Shown here: piece by piece, positions 1-7,197 of the stretch
How the letters are laid out: the number at the start of each line of letters is the position of its first letter
Position numbering within the stretch: the stretch's first letter is position 1
NCBI GenBank assembly: GCA_041584055.1
Contig: JBFHER010000102.1
Coordinates: 1 to 12,129 of the forward strand
Direction of reading: 5' to 3'
Source: JBFHER01 sp041584055
GTDB lineage: Bacteria > Bacteroidota > Bacteroidia > Bacteroidales > UBA5342
DNA: 12,129 nucleotides
Translations under genes and position numbers: made by a program
Notes under the pieces: model-generated
Seen by the model: the letters and a program-made list of their open reading frames with translations, nothing else
Told to the model about the DNA's origin: nothing
The model's database searches: none

Positions 1-1854
1 AACATCATACCAACGGTAAGCAATCCTTATATCAAGTCGCTTAATCAGCTCATAATCCAGCTGTGTCTGAATGCTATTGGAATAAGACAGACCATTAAGA
101 TTATAAAAAACAACGCTCCGGGGATTTTCCATGTCTACAACAATCTGATTTTGAAAGTCAGTTCGATAAAAATCAGCACTTATGCTTCCCTCACGGTAAT
201 CGAGCATGAACTTTTGGGTGAAATTGAAACCATAGTTCCACGCAACCTCAGGACTGAGGCCATAAGGAAGATCCGGATCTTCAGACCTCACAATGATTTG
301 TCTTGCAGAAGCAAACACGCCGCTATTCTCTGAGAATATGCTTGCAGTTCGTTGACCTCTCCCCATGGATGCCCTAAAAATTGTATTTTCAACAGGCGCA
401 TACCGCACATGAATACGAGGCGTCAAAAACGCACCATACATATTATGATAATCCACTCTTACCCCACTTACCACATCAAACTTCTCCAGAAACGAATAGG
501 TATATTCAAAAAATACACCTGGAACAAACTCTTCTCTTACATACGTGTCAGAATTTAGATCTTCAATGAAATCATCATATTGAAGGCTTGCCCCGGTTTT
601 AAAATTATGATTGGTATTTCCAATGATACTCTGGTATATGAAATTGGCATAATAACTCTGTTGTTGAGCATCATATTGTGTCGCACCGTACTGACTATCG
701 TGCTTATGAAAGGAACCCGAGACCTGTGCCCCAAGGGACTTCCATGGAGTATCTTCATACACTTTCCCAAGTTTAGCCCATGCTTCATAACGTCTTAAAT
801 TCATTGTCATCCCCCAAATCTCATTTGCATTGTCCTGCATCCCTGTTGCTATATCAGGATCATAATCCATTTGTCCACCAATGTTATCAATATGGGTTCC
901 TTTAAGACCAAATTGCATTCGCAGCCCATTGGGATCAATGTACTTCCAACGATTCAATCCAATGTATTGTCTACTTAAGGGATGGTCAATAAACCCATCT
1001 TGATTTCGATCCATTTGAAAAGAATTATTTTGCGCATGGAGTAGTAAGGCTGTGCTCCATTTTTCGTTCAATTTTTGGGCAAGATTTAAATTCATTTCAG
1101 CACGCCCTCCTTCGTTTCCGTAAACATTAAAATACATACGATCTGCAGACTCAGGCTTACGAAGTTCAACATTTATCTGACCAGCAATGCTTTCAAAGCC
1201 GTTTGTAACAGAACCTGTACCTTTGTTTAACTGAATGCTTTCCACCCAGGTTCCCGGAATAAATGTCAAACCATAAATAGATGACAAGCCTCTCACATCC
1301 GGCATATTTTCCCTTGTTATTTGAGAATACGGACCGGCAAGACCTAACATTTGAATCTGACGTGTACCCGTGATGGCATCAGTAAAGGAAACATCCACGC
1401 TCGGGCTCGTCTCAAAGCTCTCCGACAAATTGCAACAAGCCGCTTTCAGGAGCTCCTTTTCACTGATCACTTCATATTTCACGGGAGTGAGCGTTTTTAG
1501 AACTGTGGATTTTGTGCGTTGAGCAACCTCTACCTCATTCAAGGTAAGGACTGAACGCAAACCAATCTCAAGGAATGTTTGACTTCCAATAAAAATGGTG
1601 TCACTTTTATACCCAATGTAACTAACAACCAACAAGCTATCTCCATTCCTCCTGGGAATTGAAAAAGCGCCATTTTCATCCGATATATCGCCGACAGTAG
1701 TACCAAGCCAATATGCATTCGCTCCAAACAAAGGCAAAGGCTCATTTTTTTCCGAGATTCCATAAATCACGCCACTTATATCTCGATTTTCTCTCTGTGC
1801 AAAGAAAACCTGAGACAGCATGATGCAGGCAATCACCAAATATAAACGACTCAT
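1..1854 (-). CDS. TonB-dependent outer-membrane receptor (C-terminus beyond left edge)
   Basis: The minus-strand frame stays open from the ATG at 1852-1854 to the window edge, giving about 618 residues with no stop. It begins with a signal peptide (residues 1-19, ending VFFAQ). A carboxypeptidase-regulatory-like beta domain follows (about 26-100, with GTTVGDISDENGAFSIP). Then come a TonB-box-like TLNEVEV (104-110), a plug domain (about 125-235, with QMLGLAGPYSQI and SIAGQINVE) and the start of a beta-barrel. Such receptors import scarce ligands across the outer membrane using TonB energy. The plug has a CysCys pair (140-141, AACCNL), which suits a soft-metal ligand. The start lies 1 nt after the stop of the upstream HMA metal-binding gene, so the two are probably translated together. 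Receptor identity is certain. The substrate is inferred only from neighbours; copper or another thiophilic metal is my best guess. The barrel C-terminus cannot be checked. Confidence 0.93.
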   Translation of the reverse strand, partial: MSRLYLVIACIMLSQVFFAQRENRDISGVIYGISEKNEPLPLFGANAYWLGTTVGDISDENGAFSIPRRNGDSLLVVSYIGYKSDTIFIGSQTFLEIGLRSVLTLNEVEVAQRTKSTVLKTLTPVKYEVISEKELLKAACCNLSESFETSPSVDVSFTDAITGTRQIQMLGLAGPYSQITRENMPDVRGLSSIYGLTFIPGTWVESIQLNKGTGSVTNGFESIAGQINVELRKPESADRMYFNVYGNEGGRAEMNLNLAQKLNEKWSTALLLHAQNNSFQMDRNQDGFIDHPLSRQYIGLNRWKYIDPNGLRMQFGLKGTHIDNIGGQMDYDPDIATGMQDNANEIWGMTMNLRRYEAWAKLGKVYEDTPWKSLGAQVSGSFHKHDSQYGATQYDAQQQSYYANFIYQSIIGNTNHNFKTGASLQYDDFIEDLNSDTYVREEFVPGVFFEYTYSFLEKFDVVSGVRVDYHNMYGAFLTPRIHVRYAPVENTIFRASMGRGQRTASIFSENSGVFASARQIIVRSEDPDLPYGLSPEVAWNYGFNFTQKFMLDYREGSISADFYRTDFQNQIVVDMENPRSVVFYNLNGLSYSNSIQTQLDYELIKRLDIRIAYRWYDV

Positions 1855-1855
1855 A

Positions 1856-2212
1856 TTAATGGGTCGCAACACCATCCCGATAGGCACAGCAAGCAGGTAA
1901 GGATTTGTATTTGGCATCTGGAGCTTTGAATTTCTCAGAATCATGCCCAGCCTCAGCAATAGACTTTTGAATTGTTTCCTTATTCGTTTTCCGGGTAACG
2001 AATACCACCTTTAACATTTTTGTTTTTTTATTCCACTCAGCCAGCTTCACACCTTTTATCAAAGCCGCATTTTCAATGCGTTTTTCACACTGACCACATA
2101 CGCCCTCCACTTTAAATTCAATCGTAGTTGTTTTTTTACTCGCAGCGTTTGCGCTGCTGCTGAACATATATATAAGCAGGATTATTACGGTTCCAATTTT
2201 AATTGTTTCCAT
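1856..2212 (-). CDS. Secreted heavy-metal-associated (HMA) domain protein
   Basis: A 118-residue protein with an N-terminal signal peptide (about 1-23, hydrophobic IIGTV-type core ending SANA). It is followed by one ferredoxin-like HMA domain (about 29-95). The metal site is GVCGQC, with Cys39 and Cys42 in the CxxC arrangement found in CopZ, Atx1 and MerP. The C-terminal tail adds a conserved-looking LPACCAYRDG segment (Cys108-Cys109) and ends in His118, so extra thiol and imidazole ligands are available beyond the classic site. The signal peptide places it in the periplasm. It sits between a small Cys-rich protein gene and a TonB receptor, with only 1 nt to the latter, so a role as periplasmic metal carrier or chaperone for that receptor is a reasonable inference. 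Domain call is sure; metal identity (Cu+, Zn2+, Hg2+) cannot be read from the sequence. Confidence 0.9.
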   Translation of the reverse strand: METIKIGTVIILLIYMFSSSANAASKKTTTIEFKVEGVCGQCEKRIENAALIKGVKLAEWNKKTKMLKVVFVTRKTNKETIQKSIAEAGHDSEKFKAPDAKYKSLPACCAYRDGVATH

Positions 2213-2352
2213 CTTAAATTAATTTTTAGATGTTTGAATATCCGGATTTAGCCCGGAACACAAATCATCTTGTTAATAAACGTTTGTTGATAATCTGATA
2301 TGCATATACCAGAAGAGCATCCAATAGAAAAATAGGATAAATGAAAGAAAAA

Positions 2353-2730
2353 CTAACCGTAATAGGTAAGCGTGCAGAATTTAAGCCATAAATCACTTTC
2401 AGGCGGTGATGCCCATTCTACAAAGGCAGCAAGTTTCCCCACCTCCAGCTTATCCATCTGGCTTACTGCATGATTCACCTCCAAAGGGGCTTTGACTGGA
2501 GAAAAATGAAATACGTCAGACTGAAGGACAACACCTTCCTGCAAATTTTGAATTAAGAAGGTTTCATTATCACAACAATCACATGCATTGCTATCATCAC
2601 AGCACGATTCTGCATCAACGAAGAAAGCCACATCTTTTACCTCCCCCCCACAGTAGTGCACGTTAATCGCTACACCAATGCTTAACATCAGGTAGAAAAA
2701 AGTAAATAATATGGATGTCACTTTTTGCAT
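2353..2730 (-). CDS. Small Cys-rich HYC_CC_PP-type protein
   Basis: A 125-residue protein with a hydrophobic N-terminal segment (about 4-22) acting as signal peptide or anchor, then HYCGG (25-29). It then has ESCCDD (Cys43-Cys44) and the cluster CDCC (50-53), and SPP near the C-terminus (108-110). The order HYC, CC, PP matches a small Bacteroidota family known by those motifs and having no established biochemical function. The 125-residue length fits, from memory of the family. It is the first gene of a leftward run with the HMA protein (140 nt downstream) and the TonB receptor. That association and the density of Cys and Asp around residues 43-53 suggest metal binding at the cell envelope, but this is inference. 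A TAnnTTTG promoter box ends only 4 nt before the start codon. Confidence 0.82.
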   Translation of the reverse strand: MQKVTSILFTFFYLMLSIGVAINVHYCGGEVKDVAFFVDAESCCDDSNACDCCDNETFLIQNLQEGVVLQSDVFHFSPVKAPLEVNHAVSQMDKLEVGKLAAFVEWASPPESDLWLKFCTLTYYG

Positions 2731-2734
2731 TTAT

Positions 2735-2742
2735 CAAAATTA
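2735..2742 (-). promoter_or_regulatory. Putative -7 box of the Cys-rich/HMA/TonB receptor operon
   Basis: On the minus strand TAATTTTG matches the Bacteroidota -7 consensus TAnnTTTG exactly. Only ATAA separates it from the ATG at 2730, so transcription from it would start at or within a few bases of the start codon, giving a leaderless or nearly leaderless mRNA. No convincing TTTG lies at the expected 19-21 nt upstream; the nearest TTG is at 2766-2768, 23 nt away. The missing -33 element could mean activator dependence or that the match is fortuitous. Confidence 0.4.
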
Positions 2743-2838
2743 CAACACTCTAAGGATAAATCCTACAATTTAAGTAGTATTAACATCCGGCAAGAAATAA
2801 AATATTCTGAAAAATACAGATCCCAAAGGTAAAATTTA

Positions 2839-2865
2839 GATTAGCAGCGCCTATTGAAGCTAATC
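2839..2865 (-). terminator. Weak candidate terminator hairpin of the class V aminotransferase-like gene
   Basis: GATTAGC (2839-2845) and GCTAATC (2859-2865) form a perfect 7-bp inverted repeat with a 13-nt loop, overlapping the TAG stop codon at 2860-2862. On the minus strand it is followed by TAAATTTTACC, only a poor uridine tract. It may help end the transcript before the Cys-rich gene, but the evidence is weak. Confidence 0.3.
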
Positions 2866-4329
2866 AAGTTCAAACCATTTCCCTGTATCTTCTGGATTTA
2901 ATACTTCATTTTTATGCATGAAGTGATTGTATTTTAACTCGTAGGTATAATCTTTAGAATAGGTAGCAATGTTTGCAATAATGTCTTTCAGAGCGATAAT
3001 AAATAATTCAACTTCCTGATTTGTGGTTGTAGGGTGAACAGACCATCGCACCCATCCAGGCTTTTCAGAAAGGTCACCATGTGATATCTTATCGGTAATC
3101 TCTTCGGACTTTTCATAACTCACTTCCAGGAGAAAATGTCCGTAAGTCCCGGCACATGCACACCCGCCGCGTGTTTGAATGCCATATTTATCATTCAAAA
3201 GCTTTACCAAAAGGTTGTAATGAATCCCCTCAACATAGAAAGAAATTATTCCCAATCGATCCCGGTGGTCATTGGCGAGTATTTTTAATTCAGGGATCTG
3301 ATCCATCCCTTTAAAAGCAAGCTTCAAGAGTTCATCCTCGCGTTTATGAATGTTCTCAACCCCCATTTTATTTTTAAGTTCAATGGCCAGTGCCGTCTTG
3401 ATGCTTTGCAAAAAACCGGGGGTTCCGCCATCTTCTCTTACTTCTATGTCATCCACATATTTGTACTTTCCCCATGGGTTAGTCCAGTCCACCGTACCAC
3501 CACCCGGATTGTCCGGCACTTTATTTTTATACATGCCAGCATCAAACACCAATACCCCAGAGCTTCCTGGTCCGCCAAGGAATTTATGAGGAGAAAACAT
3601 GACAGCATCCAATTTTTCAAGAGGTTCTTCCGGATGCATGTTTATCTCATCGTAGGGAGCACTGGCTGCATAGTCAACAAAGATCACACCGCCATTTTCG
3701 TGCATGACCCTTGCCAGCTCGTGAATGGGAGTTCTTATTCCGGTCACATTCGAACAAGCCGTAACCGAGGCAATCTTAAATTCCCTGTCTTTGTATTTTG
3801 CCAGCTCCTCTTTCAGCACCTCTGCCTCAACCATTAAATCCTTTCCAGGCTTTAGCACAACCACATCCACATTTGTTTCATACCATGAGGTTTGATTCGA
3901 ATGATGCTCCATGTGGGTAAGAAATACAACAGGCCTCTCCCGCTCCTGCTGACATTGCTTCTGCGACATCCTGGCACAATATTTCAAGCCAAGTATTCGC
4001 TGAAACTTATTAATCACAGCTGTCATCCCAAAACCTGCTGTTATAATTACATCACCAGGGGAAGCGTTGACGTGTGCCTTGATGGCCCGGTGTGACCAGT
4101 GATAAGCACGTGTCATGCGCATTCCGGTTTCACTGGTTTCAGTATGGGTGTTCCCCACAAAAGGACCTATCTCGTGGAGGAGTTTTTCTTCAATAGGGAG
4201 GTACAAGCGACCACTGGCAAGCCAATCATTGTAAACTATTTTCTTTTTTCCATAGGGCGTTTCAAAATGCTGATCTATACCGACAATATTCGACCTAAAA
4301 CTTGAAAAATAAGACTCCAGTGAACTCAT
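2860..4329 (-). CDS. Class V aminotransferase-fold PLP enzyme (cysteine desulfurase-like)
   Basis: A 489-residue PLP-dependent enzyme with the layout of the SufS/Csd group. Visible sites: EHHSNQTSW (141-149, the PLP-stacking His region), FVDYAAS (217-223, Asp219 for the pyridine nitrogen), SPHKFLGG (246-253, Lys249 as Schiff-base lysine) and TRGGCACAG (386-394). In SufS the catalytic Cys lies five residues after a conserved Arg (RxGxHC). Here Arg387 puts Cys392 at that place, with a second Cys390 two before it, so sulfur transfer or desulfuration is possible. Length exceeds the usual 400-410 residues because of a C-terminal extension of about 60 residues after the WVRWSVHP segment and insertions near 115-135 and 403-425. 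No SufE, SufBCD or other sulfur-assembly gene is adjacent, so the physiological substrate is unknown. The upstream neighbour is an alpha-oxoamine synthase, but a strong terminator separates them. A near-match -7 box (TTATTTTG, minus strand 4347-4354) precedes it. Confidence 0.85.
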   Translation of the reverse strand: MSSLESYFSSFRSNIVGIDQHFETPYGKKKIVYNDWLASGRLYLPIEEKLLHEIGPFVGNTHTETSETGMRMTRAYHWSHRAIKAHVNASPGDVIITAGFGMTAVINKFQRILGLKYCARMSQKQCQQERERPVVFLTHMEHHSNQTSWYETNVDVVVLKPGKDLMVEAEVLKEELAKYKDREFKIASVTACSNVTGIRTPIHELARVMHENGGVIFVDYAASAPYDEINMHPEEPLEKLDAVMFSPHKFLGGPGSSGVLVFDAGMYKNKVPDNPGGGTVDWTNPWGKYKYVDDIEVREDGGTPGFLQSIKTALAIELKNKMGVENIHKREDELLKLAFKGMDQIPELKILANDHRDRLGIISFYVEGIHYNLLVKLLNDKYGIQTRGGCACAGTYGHFLLEVSYEKSEEITDKISHGDLSEKPGWVRWSVHPTTTNQEVELFIIALKDIIANIATYSKDYTYELKYNHFMHKNEVLNPEDTGKWFELD

Positions 4330-4410
4330 TGATTTATTTTTATTTGCAAAATAAGTTTTTCTGATGCTATAAAACTCAGACTTATGTCACTTTTCACATC
4401 TATAAGAACC

Positions 4411-4439
4411 AAAAAATGGCCGACAAAGGCCGGCCATTT
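4411..4439 (-). terminator. Intrinsic terminator after the alpha-oxoamine synthase gene
   Basis: AAATGGCCG (4414-4422) and CGGCCATTT (4431-4439) form a perfect 9-bp GC-containing stem with an 8-nt loop. Read on the minus strand it is followed by a TTTTTT tract (4411-4416), the classic Rho-independent arrangement. It begins 20 nt after the stop codon of the synthase gene and precedes the class V enzyme gene. Confidence 0.88.
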
Positions 4440-4458
4440 CAAAAATTCTAACTATTTT

Positions 4459-5703
4459 TTACTGCCATGGAAGGATATCTTCGGTATTGTATTTGCCTGA
4501 TTCCAGATTGGCTCGCACATCCGAAAATGCCTTTATTGTATATTCAACATCTTCCAATGTATGAATGGCGGTTGGAATTAAACGGAGCAAGAGCTGTCCT
4601 TTAGGTATTACCGGATAAACCACAATACTACAGAACACGTTGTAGTTTTCCCGCAGATCCATTACCAGGTTTGTTGCTTCAGGCACACTTCCTGACAAAT
4701 AAACCGGTGTCACAGGTGATTCTGTTACACCCAGATTGAAGCCCTGCGCTTTCAGCCCTTTTTGCAGGGCTCTCACAATCGTCCACAGGTTTTCCCTTAA
4801 TTCCGGACAATTTTTCAAAAGCTCAAGTCTCTTCATTGATCCCTCTACAATTGGCATGGGTAGAGACTTGGCAAAAATCTGAGAACGCATGTTGTATCTT
4901 AGGTAATTGACAATCGCTTCATCAGAAGCAACAAAAGCACCGATGCCAGCCATGGATTTTGCAAATGTGCAAAACAAAACATCCACCTGATCGGTCACCC
5001 CAAAATGTTCAGGGGTCCCTGCTCCTGTTTTACCCATTGTTCCAAAACCATGGGCATCGTCAACCAGAAGCCTGAACTTAAACTCTTTTTTCAATGCTAC
5101 AATTTCATCAAGCTTTCCAAGGTCTCCAGCCATCCCGAAAACGCCTTCTGTGATCACCAGGACACCACCCCCATTTTTTTCAGCAACACCTTCCGCATGT
5201 TTCAACTGTTTCCGGAGGTTATCCATGTCGTTGTGCTGAAAAACAAAACGTTTCCCAATGTGCAAGCGCATGCCGTCAAGGATGCAAGCATGTGATTCTG
5301 AATCATAAACAATCACATCCTTTCGCGTCACAAGCGAATCAATGATGGACACCATCCCCTGATAACCAAAATTCAGCAGATAACTATCTTCTTTCCCCAC
5401 AAAATCAGCCAGTTCAGCCTCAAGCTGTTCATGCAGATTTGTTTGCCCACTCATCATACGAGCACCCATGGGATACCCCAGGCCCCACCTGGCAGAAGCT
5501 TCAGCATCCACGCGTCTAACTTCCGGATGATTCGCCAATCCGATGTAATTATTTAAACTCCAGGTCAACACTTCTTTACCACGAAACATCATGCGTGATC
5601 CAATTTCGCCTTCCAGTTTTGGAAATGCGAAATAACCGTGGGCTCTCTGTCTGTATTGTCCTAAATCTCCTTGGTCTCCTTTTAATCTTTCAAATATATC
5701 CAT
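4459..5703 (-). CDS. spt: Alpha-oxoamine synthase, probably serine palmitoyltransferase
   Basis: A 414-residue PLP enzyme of the KBL/AONS/ALAS/SPT family, which joins an amino acid to an acyl thioester with loss of CO2. Active-site residues fall at family spacing: His138 in SESHACILDG (PLP stacking), Asp215 and His218 in DDAHG, and Lys249 in TFAKS. The interval from Asp215 to Lys249 is 34 residues, as recalled for the Sphingomonas enzyme. Bacteroidota use such an enzyme to make 3-ketosphinganine, the first step of sphingolipid synthesis, and this close similarity in style (MSGQTNLHEQLE, KSMAGIGAFVA) supports that call. Related enzymes that use cysteate to build sulfonolipids (capnine pathway), or glycine (KBL), cannot be excluded by eye. 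The protein is cytosolic, perhaps membrane-associated. It is a single-gene unit with its own strong promoter (5732-5762) and terminator (4411-4439), divergent from bamD. Confidence 0.88.
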   Translation of the reverse strand: MDIFERLKGDQGDLGQYRQRAHGYFAFPKLEGEIGSRMMFRGKEVLTWSLNNYIGLANHPEVRRVDAEASARWGLGYPMGARMMSGQTNLHEQLEAELADFVGKEDSYLLNFGYQGMVSIIDSLVTRKDVIVYDSESHACILDGMRLHIGKRFVFQHNDMDNLRKQLKHAEGVAEKNGGGVLVITEGVFGMAGDLGKLDEIVALKKEFKFRLLVDDAHGFGTMGKTGAGTPEHFGVTDQVDVLFCTFAKSMAGIGAFVASDEAIVNYLRYNMRSQIFAKSLPMPIVEGSMKRLELLKNCPELRENLWTIVRALQKGLKAQGFNLGVTESPVTPVYLSGSVPEATNLVMDLRENYNVFCSIVVYPVIPKGQLLLRLIPTAIHTLEDVEYTIKAFSDVRANLESGKYNTEDILPWQ

Positions 5704-5731
5704 GGGGTTAATAAATTAAATTTTTAAGAAG

Positions 5732-5762
5732 CAAATGTAAGCTTTTTAAAGAATTGGTCAAA
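5732..5762 (-). promoter_or_regulatory. Bacteroidota-type promoter of spt
   Basis: On the minus strand TTTG (5759-5762) is followed after exactly 19 nt by TACATTTG (5732-5739), a full match to the Bacteroidota consensus TTTG-N19-TAnnTTTG. It lies 28 nt before the start codon, leaving a leader of about 20-25 nt. It is the best promoter match in the window. Confidence 0.8.
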
Positions 5763-5936
5763 AATTGACACACATAGTTATTAGGCTTTAAATCTTATGC
5801 CCTTTAATTCACCAACTTATCACAAAAACCAGTTTATTTAGAGGGCTGCCTTCGCTTAATTATCTCCAATTTTTATAAATAAATGTTATATCTTGCAGAA
5901 AGAGGATTTAAAAACAATGAAAAACCAATAACTTGC

Positions 5937-5967
5937 TTTCATTATTAAACGGAATACACTACTTTTG
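5937..5967 (+). promoter_or_regulatory. Promoter of the bamD–rpoZ operon
   Basis: TTTC (5937-5940), a one-base variant of the -33 box, is followed after 19 nt by TACTTTTG (5960-5967), a full -7 match. The bamD ATG follows 16 nt later, giving a short leader. The rest of the 280-nt divergent region (5704-5983) is AT-rich with no other recognisable gene. Confidence 0.72.
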
Positions 5968-5983
5968 CATCACTTTTTAAATT

Positions 5984-6790
5984 ATGGTAAGGAATACACT
6001 TTTATTAACGATTGTCATCATGTTTCTCAGCAGTTGCGGAGAGTACCAAAAAGTACTTAAAAGCACAGATCCTGAGTACAAATACACACGAGCCAAAGAA
6101 TACCTTCAGGCGGAGAAATTCATGAAAGCATCGACCTTGCTCGACGAATTGGTTCCAGCCTTCAAGGGAACAGAGCGTCATGAGGAGGCAATATATCTAT
6201 TGGCCAAGTCATATTTCGGACAAAAAGACTACTTACTTGCAGGACATTATTTCTCGCAGATAAGTCGCTATTTTGCTAATGGACCTTATACCGAAGAGGC
6301 ATATTTTATGATCGCTTACTGTCATTATCTTGATGCGCCTGATCCTAAGCTTGATCAGGGGAACAGCAAAAAAGGCATTGAAGCGTTTGAAATTTTCATG
6401 AACCTTTATCCTAACAGTGTCCGTGTAGAGCAAGCTCAGAATTATATTTACGACCTTCAGGAAAAAATTGTATATAAAGATTATTTGAGTGCAAAGCTTT
6501 ATTTTGATTTGGGTGACTACCTTGGCAATAATTACAATTCTGCTGTTATTGCAGCACAAAATTGCCTGAAAGATTATCCTGATACAAAATACAGAGAAGA
6601 ATTATCATATCTTATTCTTGATGCATTGTACATTCAGGCAGTAAATAGCATACAGGCAAAAAAAGAAGAACGTTTACGGGAAACTATCGATGAATATCAC
6701 TCATTTAAAAATGACTTCCCTGAAAGCAAATATGAAAAAGATGCTGATCAGATATTTAAACACAGTACAAATTTATTGAAAAACATATAG
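5984..6790 (+). CDS. bamD: Outer-membrane assembly lipoprotein BamD
   Basis: A 268-residue lipoprotein. A short signal peptide ends in the lipobox LSSC with Cys18 as the lipidated residue. The rest is TPR-like helical hairpins (about 30-258): repeated patterns such as EAIYLLAKSYFGQKDYLLA, EEAYFMIAYCHY and SAVIAAQNCLKDYP. This matches the BamD (YfiO) family, which hangs from the inner leaflet of the outer membrane and, with BamA, inserts beta-barrel proteins such as the TonB receptors common in this phylum. Length is close to the roughly 245-270 residues usual for the family. rpoZ follows after only 14 nt and coaBC comes next; I recall this order as widespread in Bacteroidota, which supports the call. 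The start is chosen because the ATG at 5984 lies just after the promoter and gives a complete signal peptide. Confidence 0.93.
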   Translation: MVRNTLLLTIVIMFLSSCGEYQKVLKSTDPEYKYTRAKEYLQAEKFMKASTLLDELVPAFKGTERHEEAIYLLAKSYFGQKDYLLAGHYFSQISRYFANGPYTEEAYFMIAYCHYLDAPDPKLDQGNSKKGIEAFEIFMNLYPNSVRVEQAQNYIYDLQEKIVYKDYLSAKLYFDLGDYLGNNYNSAVIAAQNCLKDYPDTKYREELSYLILDALYIQAVNSIQAKKEERLRETIDEYHSFKNDFPESKYEKDADQIFKHSTNLLKNI

Positions 6791-6804
6791 CTTAATATAT
6801 TAAT

Positions 6805-7134
6805 ATGGATTACAAAAAAACAAAAGCAGCTCCCACCACAATCACACGGAACACAAGCGAGTTATGTGCTGATACAGGGAACATTTATGAGACTTTGAAC
6901 ATCATTTCCCGGCGTGCCGATCAGATTGGTTCTGAGTTGAAAGAAGAATTGAGCCGTAAGTTGCAGGAATTTGCTTCTTATACTGACAATCTTGAAGAGG
7001 TTTTTGAAAACCGTGAGCAAATTGAAATATCTAAGTTTTTCGAACGCTTACCAAAACCTGTTCTGATTGCAATTGATGAATATGAAGACAATAAAATTTA
7101 CTACAGGAATCCAAAGAAAGAATCTGCTGAGTAA
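6805..7134 (+). CDS. rpoZ: RNA polymerase omega subunit, Bacteroidota type
   Basis: A 109-residue protein starting MDYKKTKA and containing TGNIYETLNIISRRADQI (about 25-42) and LKEELSRKLQEFASY (46-60). This is the Bacteroidota form of the omega/Rpb6 family, longer than the E. coli protein and with a distinctive N-terminus. Omega wraps the C-terminal tail of beta-prime, assists RNA polymerase assembly and, in many bacteria, forms part of the ppGpp site; whether the ppGpp function holds in this phylum is not shown here. The C-terminal part (about 80-109) is acidic and lysine-rich and probably flexible. The gene sits 14 nt after bamD and must share its transcript; a strong hairpin with a T tract follows 18 nt after the stop. 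Confidence 0.9.
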   Translation: MDYKKTKAAPTTITRNTSELCADTGNIYETLNIISRRADQIGSELKEELSRKLQEFASYTDNLEEVFENREQIEISKFFERLPKPVLIAIDEYEDNKIYYRNPKKESAE

Positions 7135-7152
7135 TTTTATAAATATGACATT

Positions 7153-7186
7153 AGAGCTTTTGATTCATGAATCAAAGGCTCTTTTT
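7153..7186 (+). terminator. Terminator or attenuator between rpoZ and coaBC
   Basis: AGAGCTTTTGATTCA (7153-7167) pairs with TGAATCAAAGGCTCT (7168-7182) in a 15-bp stem with a single G-U wobble and practically no spare loop, followed by TTTTT (7182-7186). It has the form of an intrinsic terminator for bamD–rpoZ. I see no TAnnTTTG box between it and the coaBC start 12 nt later, so coaBC probably depends on read-through. Confidence 0.78.
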
Positions 7187-7197
7187 ATTTAAGGTTT

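Noticed and set aside
151..798. Several short open frames on both strands
   Set aside because: They fall inside the continuous TonB receptor frame, which is open to the window edge and has clear homology-type motifs.
2213..2352. Possible internal promoter between the Cys-rich and HMA genes
   Set aside because: No TAnnTTTG match was found on the minus strand. The 140-nt gap holds an AAACGTTT palindrome but nothing convincing.
3346..3837. Plus-strand open frame of 163 codons
   Set aside because: It lies antisense inside the class V PLP enzyme gene, whose motifs are unmistakable. The plus-strand product has no recognisable domain, and other frames here are open as well.
4961..4975. GCAAATGTGCAA, similar to the right arm of the TetR operator
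   Set aside because: It lies within codons for the conserved CTFAK active-site segment of the oxoamine synthase, so coding constraint explains it; no inverted partner is present.
5883..5948. Tiny open frame of 21 codons between spt and bamD
   Set aside because: It overlaps the -33 element of the bamD promoter, has no promoter box or recognisable peptide of its own, and is of chance length.
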